From: Pontederia crassipes
Taxonomy: Eukaryota; Streptophyta; Magnoliopsida; Commelinales; Pontederiaceae
Direction of reading: 5' to 3'
Assembly (NCBI GenBank): GCA_030549335.1
Contig: CM060194.1
Span: forward strand, 58,122,547-58,186,546
Length of the DNA: 64,000 nt
Under the pieces are notes generated by a model. It did no database searches. It was given only the letters and a program-made list of their open reading frames with translations, and had not been told where the DNA came from. The first letter of the stretch is position 1, and every line of letters begins with the position of its first letter. A program made the position numbers and the translations under genes. Below are positions 33,330 to 44,767 of the stretch, in pieces.

Positions 33330-34480
33330 TTTCTTAAATCCCTCATGTACAACATGCTCGTAGAGTCTGAAGCCCGTTCTTCTGTCATACATCGCTTTTG
33401 CAATTGGGGAAATTAATGGCCGCATGATTGCAATTGAGGTAACGTCGTAAATTGGAATTTTGATTGTTTCAAACGTCCATATTCAACGGATTAAATAATA
33501 AGGTAAAAGGAGACTTACATTGTTGGTGAAGTCAACGGATAAACTTTTAAAATTGTTATCAAAACTAAAGTCTTTGCACAATGATTCTAAAATAAAATTG
33601 ATAATAATTATTAATGATAATTGCCCTACCAGTTTGACAAATGAGATTGAGTTGACTAAAAGAATAATAAATTTTGAATATGAAATAGATTTAACAAAAT
33701 TTTATTAAATCCAATCAAGTTACAATTTATATGAAATACATATTTGTTTATCACTACATAGGTATAAATATAGACTACTTTTTTAATCTTTATATTTTTA
33801 TTTAAAAATAGTTTAAAAAAACTACCTAAATTGTAAATATTTGTGAGCATATACTATCATTTTTTTCTTTTAACAATAAAATTTCTTTATTTAATTCAGT
33901 GTACAGTCCTACTTCTAATCATATTAAATTGATTTGATTTTACATTGTAATTTTTACATGCATTACTTTGGCATTCTTTCTTTTTTTATATTACAAAAAA
34001 ATTCTTATCTAATCCTACTAAAACTCTTACGTATGTATATATTATCATGTCAAAAAATAAATATTGTATTAAAAATTTATTGAAAAGTAAAAATGATATT
34101 TTATTGAAAGTGAAAATTCTAAATTTTGAAAGCATGCCATGCTGCATATACTACCTACTTTCTTAAAAAATGTTTTTTTTTTTGTTTTCATTCAACTCAA
34201 ATTTCTTACTTCTAACTTATGTTGAATATCGAAGAGTGTATTTTTGTAATGTGCTTTTTTCTTTTATCTTAAGATAGTTTTGGGTTAATTCAAATAAACT
34301 CGTAGTTATAAATGTTATATTATAATATATTAATATTTTATTATTATTATATTTTTATTTGAAAAGTTCAAAAAATATAACAAAGATGAAAAATAAAATA
34401 CAATTTAAAATATTGTGAAGATGCCTACTTATTAATTTCTTTTGTCGCAAATAAATTTTCTTGATTTAATTCAAGAGTTA
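33330..34480. other. Unit A host DNA without the protease gene
   Basis: Positions 33340-33470 match the sequence upstream of the unit B gene (36215-36385). From about 33500 on it matches the sequence downstream of that gene (38570-40230). The gene itself is absent. Short open stretches here (33520-33850) are AT-rich noise. Confidence 0.65.
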
Positions 34481-34591
34481 TTTTCATAAACCTCCCATAA
34501 TCTATCGTGATTTTTTGCATCGAACTTACGAACTTATTTTTTTGTAACCATAAACTATTATAATTTTTCATTTTAATACTTTCTTTGACTT

Positions 34592-34857
34592 CTGTTATGT
34601 TTTTCGTTACTTTTATATTTTTTATTTATGAAAAAAACTAAATTATCCCTTCTTTTATAACACATCAAATAATAAATATAAAAAAGAAAAAAATCGAGGG
34701 GAAAGTAATTTAGTCTTTTTCATAAATGATAATTTTTTTCTTTATCACTTTGATCCTTCCAACTATTTTTTTTATTTTTTATATTTATCATTTCATATTT
34801 TTCTTGAGGGAGAGATAATTTAGTCTTTTTATAAATAAAAAGTAAAAGTAACAGAAA
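34592..34857. repeat. Inverted-repeat (MITE-like) sequence
   Basis: A left arm at 34592-34650 and a right arm at 34808-34857 are imperfect reverse complements; both contain TAATTTAGT / ACTAAATTA and a TTACTTTTA / TAAAAGTAA stretch. About 160 AT-rich bases separate them, with a further partial copy of the arm at about 34700. I did not find the equivalent block in the other array units. Family and exact ends are unclear. Confidence 0.4.
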
Positions 34858-34889
34858 ACGGACGGGGTTAATTTTTATTTAATTGGATT

Positions 34890-36857
34890 AATTTGTCACT
34901 TGCCATTGACGTTTTATCAATTAATACCAATTTGCACTAAACGACAATTATAAAACTTATCCATTCATTACATGATCATCATATGTGTTAAGATTATAAA
35001 ATCAAAAATATTTTTATTACGAATGACTTAAAATTTTATAGAAGTCAATAGTACAATTATTTTCATATGTTATCAAAGTTAGAGGTCATAAGTTCAAGCT
35101 TGGTCTCGTATTAAAAAAAGTAAAGCAAAATGTTTATATAGAGCATTTACCGTAAAATGAATATAGAAAACTAATTTTATTGATTAAATTAATAAAATAT
35201 TATGTACTAATTTTTTTTATTAGAATAGTGAATTCGATGTACATCATAATCATCTGATTATTCAATAGTTAATAGTCATAATCAAGTCATTTTAATAAAC
35301 ATGACTAATTCAATGATTACAATATATTTAGCACTAAATGATAACTTTTATTATCAAACGAGCTCAATAAATATTAATTCATCTAAGAAATATATAATTA
35401 TTTTAATTATGAATTAATTAAATGATAAGAAATAAATATTCTATTTCCCCCTAAATTTTTTACGAGAGTGTTAACATTATAAAATCAATGTTGTCCTTAG
35501 CCCTTTTAGAATGGGTAAGGGAACCTTATTTCAGTTCATTAATATTGTTTTATATTAAATGCGGATAATGGAATCTACCCACTAATTTAGTGATACTATG
35601 TATTCTTCAATAGTTGGTAGTCCGGTGGCGGGTGCTGAGGTGGAATAAAACAAATGCCCTGATGTTATAATTCTTTTCGTGGATTAAGAATTACGTAATA
35701 AGTGAAGTGATTAGATTACTTGTGACATTAAAGAGCGTAAATATTAAGTTGTGATTTTATATTTTGATTTCTTTTTGGTGCTTATAAAAAAGAATTTAGT
35801 TGCTGTCAAATATTAAGAAAAGGTATCAAATATTGAATTATGATTAACGAAATTTTGCCAAAATCATGATTATTCAATATTAAATAAGATTGCGATTTCT
35901 TATCAACTAGTTGATAAAAAATAAAATGATAAACTAGTAGCCAGATTAATCTGATATATGATAAAGATTAATAAAGTTCAAAGGGAGATCTGCACTGGCA
36001 CGGAATTTTCGTATAAGAAGGCATTTTGAAGTCGAGCTACCAATTCATGTACCACTGATTGATTCAAACCTTAATTATTAAGCATGGGAAAGTGCTTCTT
36101 ACAATGAGCCATTAAAGTCAGATGTTATTTAATCATTAAATAAATATTGATTTTTAAGTAAGTATTTTAATTTTCATGTTTTTTTATATCATGATTTAAT
36201 ATTCTTATTATTTTTCTGAACTCCTCGTGTACAACATGCTCGTAGAGTCCAAGTCGTTTGTTTCGTCATTAAATTTACATCGTTTTTGTAATTGGGGAAA
36301 ATAATGGCCGCATGATAATAATTATAGCGCCGTAAAATGAAATTGGAACGTTTCAAAGATTCCATATTCATTAGCTTCATTCCAAAAAGAATGGGCCACA
36401 TGATAAGACACTCTTTTTGAAGACATCCAGTATAAACGATAGGAAAATAGATTATAAGGTTAAAGGAATCGTATAAAGAGCTCGAATTTTCTTTTAGTGC
36501 AATATGTTATATGTGGATATTTTATGCCGCTGATGATACAAAATGACAAACGTGACTTTTGCTAGTCAATTGATTAACAAGTTTGAACATCTAATATTGG
36601 TAAAGCCAACCACCGTAATATCTTCTTGGATTTGTCTGTTCTATAATCATGTTCAGAACTAGTAGCAGCTAATTAATCCAATCAATATTAATTCGGCCAA
36701 AGGTAGGATATAAAATTAAAGTTCTATAAGGACGTTTGACATTTGGACTATTGATTTATTTAATAGCTGAACCGATTTCGGTCGTCCCATTTTTTTTTTG
36801 ACATGAAATTGTCGTTTTCAGATTTCATCATAACATGAGCTAGTCAACTGTTTTCTT
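34890..36857. other. Unit B host DNA upstream of the protease gene
   Basis: No gene. Pieces align with 2330-2540 and 31050-31510 (unit A) and, from about 36190, with 41030-41345 and 41640-41900 (unit C). The stretch at about 36310-36600 is repeated, diverged, downstream of the gene at about 38315-38560. The minus-strand open stretch at 36189-36401 falls in this duplicated non-coding sequence. Confidence 0.6.
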
Positions 36858-36867
36858 CTATATATAC
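36858..36867 (+). promoter_or_regulatory. TATA box of the unit B gene
   Basis: CTATATATAC lies 91 bp before the ATG at 36958. The corresponding spot in unit C is TATAAATA at 41898-41905, in otherwise closely similar sequence (AGTCAACT.TTTTCTTCTA before it). This suggests transcription starts around 36890. Confidence 0.65.
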
Positions 36868-36957
36868 ATGAAATCGAGTGCATGTTGTGCATTGGCTGTT
36901 GACTATTTTCATCTCCCAAGGATCTAAGAGTTGAATTTTACCCTACCCCCTCTCCAA

Positions 36958-38271
36958 ATGGCGCAATTGGTAGCTATGTTTCTTCTCTTCTTTCTCTTCT
37001 TTGATCCCCCGAGTGCTGTTGCCCCTTCTCCCTTTGGATCTCGAAAACAAGCAAAATTTCCCAAAAAGAAGAACTACGTCAAGTATCTCTCCGCAAACCA
37101 AAACAGTGGTCTTGATGGTTTCAAAGCTCAGCTGCGATACAGCGGATTTTTGGACTACCTGCTGCAGCTCGACGTAGGCAGCCCTGCAAGCAACGTATCG
37201 CTCATAATCAACACCTTTGACGACGTCATTTGGAGCGACTGCCTGCTGGACTACGCGCAGAACAAGACTTCGGCCTACTACCCAAGCAAGTCCTCCACCT
37301 TCATCACTCCGCCATGCAACAACACGCAATGGGCAGAAGAGCTACAGCAAGAGTCATGCGAACAGCTGCCACAGTGCCGGTACAATTGCTCGATCGTGGA
37401 CGGTGTTCTCGCCAATGACACATTCAGAATCGGAGGCAGTGTGCCGCGTAACTTATCTTTTGGATGCAACGACGTGGCGCTCTTCAATTATTCGGATACC
37501 TCTGGCTATCTCGGGATCGGACGAGGCCCTTTCTCTCTCATCTCTCAGCTGAAATTCTCCAAATTCTCTCATTGTTTTACCGACCAAATTGACAACAGCT
37601 CTCTTTCCAGCTACATGTTCTTTGGTTCCTACACCGACTTGGACAAAAACACAGCCGTCAACACGACCTCGATTTTTAATGATTCGACTTACTACATCCT
37701 CGATTTGAAAGGCATATCAGTTGGCGCAAAGCTGTTGCCCATCAGTCCAGAAACGCTCCAATACGTCGAAAATTCAAATGGGACAATAGTGGACACGTCC
37801 AGCCCGTTTACTTTCTTGCCATCGAAAGCTTACGAGATCCTCGGGGATGAAGTCATTGCTCAGGTTGGTCCGCCTGTGTTCAACAAGACCAGTGATAACT
37901 TCGGCCTCAACCTGTGCTTCAATTGGACATCAAGTAGCCCTTTAAACTTGTCCACTATCACGTTCCACTTCAACGGCGCAGACATGACTTTGCCCACACC
38001 AAATTTCTTTGCCAACGACACTGTTGATAATGATACTGCTGTCGTTTGCTTAATGATGTTGCCCCACGATGGCGGCTACTCGTACTTGGGCAATTATCAG
38101 ATGCAGAACTTTCAGTACATCTATGATCTGGAAAATGGAAAGCTGTCCTTCAGGAACGTTCAGTGCGACGATAAACTTCAACCTCCCAGTCTCAGAAGCC
38201 ATGCCATGAAGTTGGATTTACATAGCATTACACTCGGTGTTCTTCTCATGTTATGTCTTGTTCTAGCTTGA
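36958..38271 (+). CDS. Aspartic-protease-like (A1, nepenthesin-type) protein, probably inactive
   Basis: A 437-aa, intronless protein from ATG 36958; open sequence upstream to 36931 has no ATG. Residues 1-22 form a signal peptide (VAMFLLFFLFF). The TAXi_N/TAXi_C fold is clear: YLLQLDVGSP (67-76), IWSDC (91-95), a Cys-rich insert (C95, C120, C134, C140, C144), SFGC (167-170), GYLGIGRGPFSLISQL (183-198), YILDLKGISVGAKLLPI (246-262), YLGNYQMQNFQYIYD (376-390). At the first catalytic site family D-T-G is N85-T86-F87; the second is D279-T-S-S instead of D-S/T-G. It carries 16 N-X-S/T sequons. The tail (LHSITLGVLLMLCLVLA) looks like a GPI-anchor signal. I infer a cell-surface, glycosylated protein without normal protease activity. 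The frame is intact, which argues for function. Confidence 0.85.
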   Translation: MAQLVAMFLLFFLFFDPPSAVAPSPFGSRKQAKFPKKKNYVKYLSANQNSGLDGFKAQLRYSGFLDYLLQLDVGSPASNVSLIINTFDDVIWSDCLLDYAQNKTSAYYPSKSSTFITPPCNNTQWAEELQQESCEQLPQCRYNCSIVDGVLANDTFRIGGSVPRNLSFGCNDVALFNYSDTSGYLGIGRGPFSLISQLKFSKFSHCFTDQIDNSSLSSYMFFGSYTDLDKNTAVNTTSIFNDSTYYILDLKGISVGAKLLPISPETLQYVENSNGTIVDTSSPFTFLPSKAYEILGDEVIAQVGPPVFNKTSDNFGLNLCFNWTSSSPLNLSTITFHFNGADMTLPTPNFFANDTVDNDTAVVCLMMLPHDGGYSYLGNYQMQNFQYIYDLENGKLSFRNVQCDDKLQPPSLRSHAMKLDLHSITLGVLLMLCLVLA

Positions 38272-40740
38272 TATTGTAAATCCTTGTTGGGGATAATGCC
38301 CTTCTAGTGCATATGGGTGATCAGTTGAGGTAGCGTCATAATTTAAAATTTGATTCTTTCAAATGTTCCACAAATAATTGGCCGCTTGATAAGACAAAAT
38401 CTTTTTGAAGATTCAAATATTAAATTACAAGGTGGGTGAAAGGAGTCTTATTCATGCAATATATGTGGATTTTATGTCACTGATGACACAGAAAGATGAA
38501 CGCAACTTTGCCGCGCCAGCCAATTATTAATTCATACGTTTGAACATCCAACATTAATGAAGACAAAGGGTTGAATTTCTTCTAACGTTAGCGAAGTCCA
38601 AAGTTTAAATTTTAAAATTGTTATAGGAAAATATCGAAGTCTTTCAATTCAAATTAGTGCTAAAATCCTTGCAACGCACGGACGATTATTTTAAAAATTT
38701 TTGACATTAGCTAATAATGATAATTGGCCTATCAATTTGACAAGGGAGAATGATTTCACTCAAATAACAAATTAAATATTTTGCATTGAAACTCATTTTA
38801 GCTAAACTTTATTAAATCGACTACGAGTTATATGAACTACATATTCTTTTACCAATATGTAGATCTAAATAAGACAGTAATTTTTATTAAAAATTAGTTT
38901 TTTAAATAAGTTAGCTAAATTGTAAATATTTTTTTATAGCATATTCCATCTAATTTTTATTTTCTTTTAAGAACAAATTTTCTTGAAAGTCCTACTTAGG
39001 GTAGAGGAATGATCTAGATGTCGTCCATTTCAATATCTGTGGTTGTTAGTGTTAGAAGGAGAAAAGATTCATCTCATTTTTCAAGCTGCAAATTTCTTTC
39101 TCTACAAATTAATGATCTAGAATTGAAGTTATTTTGCAAAATTCTTTCTCCTTCCACAAATTAAGATGTCTATGATAAAATGGTGAACTAATCATATGAA
39201 CTTTGTAGGCATCCACAAAATTATGTGGGCAGAAACACATAGACTAAGGGGAGAACTAATAATTTCGCCCAAAAGTCTGCAAAAAATTAGCACGTCTGAT
39301 ACAATATTTTACAAAAGTATTTAATGAATGTATCAAGCATTTTTACACATATTTTTTTTAAAATATTTTTCTTCATTAATAGTTCTATAATTGATAATGA
39401 TAAAAACATGATTCAAATCACTAATAACAATTACATTCCTTATTTTTAAAAAATTTTGAACTTCTATACATTATTATCTTTCATAATAGATATAATATTT
39501 TTTATAACTTCTTATGCTGTAAAACTATTTTTTGTGGTCCTCTAAGCTATTAATAAAGATAAATATTAAAAAAAATAAAGAAAAGTATATGTAAGGTCGT
39601 TTGACATGATAAATGCTTGACACACATATTTTTTTCGTTTACAAAATTAAAAATGAAGATGAGATGGATGAGTATGAACATTTAAATTAATTTTGTCTTG
39701 CATTTTAATCACATGTAATATTTACTTATACATATATTTTTTAGGCATGTTTTTTTCATTTGTATTATTGAAAAGATAATTATTTATCTAATCCAATTAA
39801 AACTTCTAATACATATATTATTATGTCAAAAAATAAACATTTTATTTGAGTTATGAAAAAATGAAAATGACATTTACGAAAAATAATAAAAAATAGTTTT
39901 TTATTAACATTCCATATGGTATATTATGCTTTATTGTTTTAATTCAACTAAAATTCTTGCTTCTACCTAGTGTAGCACAACTGAGAATGTGGGCTTTTCC
40001 TTTTATCTTTGTTAAATTGAGATATCTTTTAGTAATCCAATTAAATTCCTACTTATGAGTATAAAAATTAAATTGAGATATTACTATGTTATATAAAAAT
40101 TATTACTATTGTTATTATGTTTTATTTAAAAATTTACAAAAATGATAATAAATACTATTTTTAGAAATAAAATAGAATTTAAATATTGTGAACATCCCTA
40201 CCTTATAAATAAATTGTCTTGATTTTAGTTAAATATGAAAATTCATCTTTTATATTTTTTTGCTGCAAAAGGAGGCTGAATCCTCAATACAGAAAAAGGA
40301 AAAAGATGTATTTAATATTAACGGTCGGATAACTACTGTAGTTTAAACTCCAGTTCGATGTTTTATCTATACTTAATATTAAGATCTTTTTATACTTGAT
40401 ATTTTACCGCGACTTTGATGTTGCAATGGCTCGAGTCGTTTTCTTTTTCTAAATCAATTTGTGCAAGATTTTATGCATAACTATTCAATATATATACCAG
40501 ACTTTTTTTTCAAGGAGTTCTCATATTTATTTTGTTAGTCGATCTAAATTTAGTTTATAAATTAAATATCTTGACTTTGTCTAAAATCGTCTGGGATATT
40601 TAATTTAATATTCTAAGCTAACATATAAATCTTCATTAATTTCAAATTTAGTACTCAGGATTTTTTTAGTTGTTACAATTATATGACTGTCAATTACTTA
40701 GAAGATACGCATTGCCAATGACTTTAGGCACTATTCGACA
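38272..40740. other. Host intergenic DNA downstream of the unit B gene
   Basis: No gene. About 38315-38560 is a diverged direct repeat of the gene's upstream region (36310-36600). About 38570-40230 matches unit A at 33500-34480. About 39000-39070 matches, in reverse complement, about 46540-46600. The rest is AT-rich with no recognisable element. Confidence 0.55.
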
Positions 40741-41897
40741 GTCAAAATTACGACAAGTTGCTAATATAGAGAACTTAATTATTTCATGAATAGCTTTATT
40801 TGCTAATGATGGTTGATAAATTTTATGTGAATTAAAACATTCTGACGTTCAAATGCACGTTCTTTCTTCCTCTCTTATTATGCAAGAACCAAACTTAGCT
40901 GATAATGTTTATCGCACAAAATTTTATAACAAAGTACACTGACGTGTTCTATGAGTTATTTACTTTTGTTATAAATACTGATATCTTTAATTTTAATTTT
41001 TTTTATATTATGATTTTGTGTTCTTTTTTTTTTCTGAACCCCTCAATTCCTCATGCACAACATGCTCGTAGAGCCTAAGTCGTTAAATTTGTCATTAACT
41101 TTACATCGTTCCAAAAATGGGCCACATGACAAGACAATCTTTTGGAAGACTCCAAATCGTGAACGATAGGAAAATAAATTATATATTAACAAGAAAATTT
41201 AAGTTATTGGTTGAAGGAGTCTTGTAAAGTGCTCGAGAATTTTTAAGTGTGCAATATGTGGATTTTATGTCGCTGATGGTACAAAAAGATAAACGCGGCT
41301 CTTGCTAGTCAATTGATTAACAAGTTTGAACGTATATTTGTAAAGTCAAATGATTATGCCTTGAATTAGTTATAAATATAATATATATATAGTGAGACGT
41401 ATTAGGATCTGATATTGCATCGTGTAATTCTGAATTCTTGAATTAGTACGTATTACGGTATCATTAGCAATCTGAAATATTATATCAAAATAATATTAAT
41501 ATAAAAATATAGAATCATGAAATTGCACGATAAAATCATGGTTGCACGTTAATTTAATTGATATATTATATACACATATACATATTTCCGAAAGTCAAAA
41601 ACTTAGAATATTAAGATCTTTTCACTCGCATCGGTCAACGGGACGCTCACTACCCACCGTAATATCTTCTTGGATTTGTTTATGTTACAATCATGTTCAG
41701 AACTAATAGCAACTAAATAATCCAATCAATATTAATTAGTTCAACCAAGTGTAGGATTAAAAAAATTCTATAGAGTTTGACATTTGGACTGTGAATTTAT
41801 TTAATAGGTGAACCGATTTCGGTTGTTCCATTTATTTTGACATGAAATTGTCATTTTCAGGTTTCATTATAACACGCGCTAGTCAACTATTTTCTTC
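40741..41897. other. Unit C host DNA upstream of the broken protease copy
   Basis: About 40750-40960 matches 2085-2300. About 41030-41345 and 41640-41897 match the unit B upstream region. The piece at about 41345-41640 has no counterpart in unit B. No gene is seen. Confidence 0.6.
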
Positions 41898-41905
41898 TAT
41901 AAATA
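41898..41905 (+). promoter_or_regulatory. TATA box of the unit C protease copy
   Basis: TATAAATA lies about 100 bp before ATG 42003, in the same context as the unit B box. Confidence 0.55.
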
Positions 41906-42002
41906 CGTGAATTATGAGATCGAGTGCATGGTGTATATTTGCTCTTGACTAGTACCTAGCAAGGATCTGAGAGTTCAAAATTAATTTTTACCGCCAAAGT
42001 AA

Positions 42003-44288
42003 ATGGCGCAATTGGTAGCTATGTTTCTTCTCAGCTTGTTTCTCTTGTTTGATCCTCCGAGAGCTGTCGCCCAGGTTTTCTGCAGCTGACTTTTTGATTT
42101 GTACTGAACTTTGTTTCCTAGGCAATTTGATAAGTTCTCATATGAATTTGTTTTCCTTGTCTTTGTTCTTCTTCAACTAATAAGGAATAAGCTTGATTAA
42201 TTGATGATAATGAAATTATAATGAGAATTTGTGTTCGAACATGACAATCATTAACCTCCATTAAAAATCTATACAGTTTCCTTTGCTATAAGAACTCCTT
42301 ACACTCTTTCCAATCCGGTGTCATAAGGGACAATTCCTCCCAAAGACATTTTAATTATGAAAAATATTCTGAAACTGAAAGTTATCCTTGTCTCATTTCA
42401 TACAAATTATTTTTCACATAATACACTTGCATGGAGTTCACTTTCTGAAATCTCTCTCTTAGATCCGACCACACAACATGTGCACTTTGTGAATATGATA
42501 TCCTATTGATCAGTCCTTTTGTACAAGACATTCGAATCCAAGAAATTACTAGTGCATTGCACCTTTTCTAGTGGAATTGAAAACTAGTATCCACTTTATC
42601 AATCGTAACTGAACCATCGACAAAAACATACTTATTTTTTGCTAAAAAGGCATTAAACATGGCATCACTCCATTCTGCATAATTCTCAGCACCTAGTAAT
42701 TGATCTGGAATCAAGATGAGTCTGGGCGTATCAGATGGGCTCAAGAAAAGCGGATTCATCACATCAAGAATCGAAGAACTCGTTGCGGAAGAATTTGAAG
42801 CAAACATCGCAAATTCAGGAAATCATAAACTCAAGTCTCAAATCTGATCTTACTAAACACTTTGAGAAAACAAGCGCAGTATCTCAATCCTGAGAAATCT
42901 GTGATTTGACTCAGATCTAAGAAAACTTATCTTACATCTAAATCAAGGAGAAGAACCAGATTCAAAGCGCCTTGAGATGACTCTGATATCATGTTAGAAA
43001 CTTCCCAAACTCCAATAGGCGATCAGCATCGTCAGGCGATCTTACAGATAGTGCAGAAAACAGAAAAGAAGAAAAGTTGGGAGGGAAACCATGAATTTCT
43101 CATTCAATTGAAATCAAATTTACAGCTTCTCTCTTCTCATTTTTATATGCGTCTTACAAAAGAGATATAAATAAAAAACGATATAAGGATATATATCGGC
43201 TAACTAACGCACAAGGACGTCTGTTATAAATGTTAACCGCCGATACACACGGACAGCTCGTAACAGGACACTAGAACAGAAAAACGAGCTGATGCGAGCT
43301 GGCGAACTCAGCAGACAACAACCCCTGAAAGCAATGTATCGCTCATAATCGACACCTTTGACCACTTCATTTGGAGCGACTGCCTGCAGCTATCCAACGT
43401 GACGAGCTCGGCTGCGGCGTACTACCAGAACAAGTCCTCCACCTTCATCACTCCGCCATGCAACAACCCGCAATGGGAAAAACAGCTACAGGAAGAGTCG
43501 TGCGACCAGATGCCGAATTGTCGATACAATTGCTCGGGCGTCGTGGGTGTTCTAGCCAACGACACGTTCGGATTCGGAGGCAGTACCCCGCGTAACCTAT
43601 CTTTTGCATGCAACGACGTGGTGCCCTACGGTTACGGGGACACCTCTGGCTATGTCGAGTCGGACGAGGCCCTTTGTCCCTGATCTCTCATTGCTTTACC
43701 GACCAAGGTGCCAATACCTCTCTTTCCAGCTACATGTTCTTTGGTTCCTACGCCGACTTGGACGACGGCATAGCCGTCAATACCACCTCTCTTGTTAGTG
43801 ATTCGAACCACTACATCCTTGATTTGAAAGGCATCTCAGTTGGCGCGAAACGGTTGCCCATCCCTCCAGAAATGCTCCAATACGTCAAAAATTCAGATGG
43901 GAGAAATGAGAATCATAACTGGGACAAGAATATATTCGACCGACCCGCTTACTTACTTGCTACCTGAAGCTTACAATATCCTCAGGGACGAAGTCATTGC
44001 TCAGGTTGGCCTGCCGGCGTACAACCAGACCGATGACTATTCGATTGGACATCGAATAGGCCTTTAAACTTGTCTACTGTCACATTTCACTTCGATGGCT
44101 CTGACATGATTTTGCCAACATCAAATTTCTTGGCGAACTACACTGACGATAATGGTGCTTCTTTGGTTTGCTTGATGATAAACCCCTATAATGACGGCTA
44201 CTCGTATTTGGGCAATTACCAGATGCAGAACTTTCAGTACATCTATGATCTCGAAAATGGAAAGCTGTCCTTCCGGAGCATTCAGTGA
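42003..44288 (+). pseudogene. Broken aspartic-protease-like gene, unit C
   Basis: The ATG at 42003 opens the same signal peptide as unit B (MAQLVAMFLLSLFLLFDPP). Similarity to unit B stops at about 42073 and resumes at about 43322, with a copia fragment between. The roughly 50 residues before the first active-site region are missing. From 43322 the sequence encodes SNVSLIIDTFDHFIWSDC, so this copy keeps the catalytic Asp but still has Phe for Gly. The frame shifts near 43670 within the GYLGIGRG region and again near 43900-43960, and about 30 codons before NLSTITF are disturbed. The end (YLGNYQMQNFQYIYD) is well preserved to the TGA at 44288. It cannot make a full protein. Confidence 0.8.
42270..43320 (-). 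mobile_element. Ty1/copia fragment (LTR plus gag start) inside the unit C gene
   Basis: Minus strand. A 329-bp LTR at 42992-43320 (TGTTGTCTGC...TTCTAACA in its own sense) is followed inward by TGATATCAGAGTC, a Met-tRNA-type primer-binding site. Next comes a gag region with the retrotran_gag_3-type start (NPLFLSPSDTPRLILIP, ENYAEWSDAM, AKNKYVFVDGS) and RCNALVISWI. Only this end of the element is present and it is broken. The origin of 42075-42270 is unclear. Confidence 0.75.
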
Positions 44289-44767
44289 GATAAACTTCAA
44301 CCTCACACGAGTCATGCCGTAAAGATGGATTTTCATAGCATTACACTTGTTGTTCTTTTTTTATATTTTCTTCTAGCTTGATATTGTTAATCTTTGATGG
44401 GATAATGTCTTTCTAAAGCATATAGGTTATTACGAATTTCGGGTGAGCGATATGATTGAGTAAACATACATGCATATGGTTGCATTGGTTTAATGGTGTT
44501 GCATTCATTTTACCTTACATAGTTATGAGCACTTAATTATGATTTATAAATGAAGTTGTCTTAAATTATATGTACTATTTATAATTTTAACATGGCTACT
44601 TAATTAATCATGAAAAATGATATATGGACCGATCAAGTGATTTTCTAGTGAAATGCGCTACGCTTATCAACGGATTAAACAACTTATACATGGATTTGCC
44701 TATGACAATTTGGCAACAATTTTAGTAGACATTCATCCATTTTTTTTGTCAAAATAACTTTTATTAC
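44289..44767. other. Host intergenic DNA after the unit C copy
   Basis: The first 100 bp still match the 3' side of the unit B gene (CATAGCATTACACTTG, then GTTCTTCT and TTCTAGCTTGATATTGT). After that it is AT-rich with no recognisable feature. Confidence 0.5.

Noticed and set aside
36931-36957. Earlier start for the protease-like protein (MNFTLPP...)
   Set aside because: The upstream codon is TTG. The ATG at 36958 directly precedes the signal peptide and is shared with the unit C copy at 42003.
36958-38271. Active aspartic protease
   Set aside because: The first catalytic motif lacks Asp and Gly, and the second is altered, so an active-enzyme label is not supported.
42073-43321. Intron in the unit C protease copy
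   Set aside because: The CAG/GT at 42072 looks donor-like, but unit B has no intron there, about 50 codons are missing and the segment contains a copia LTR with its primer site.
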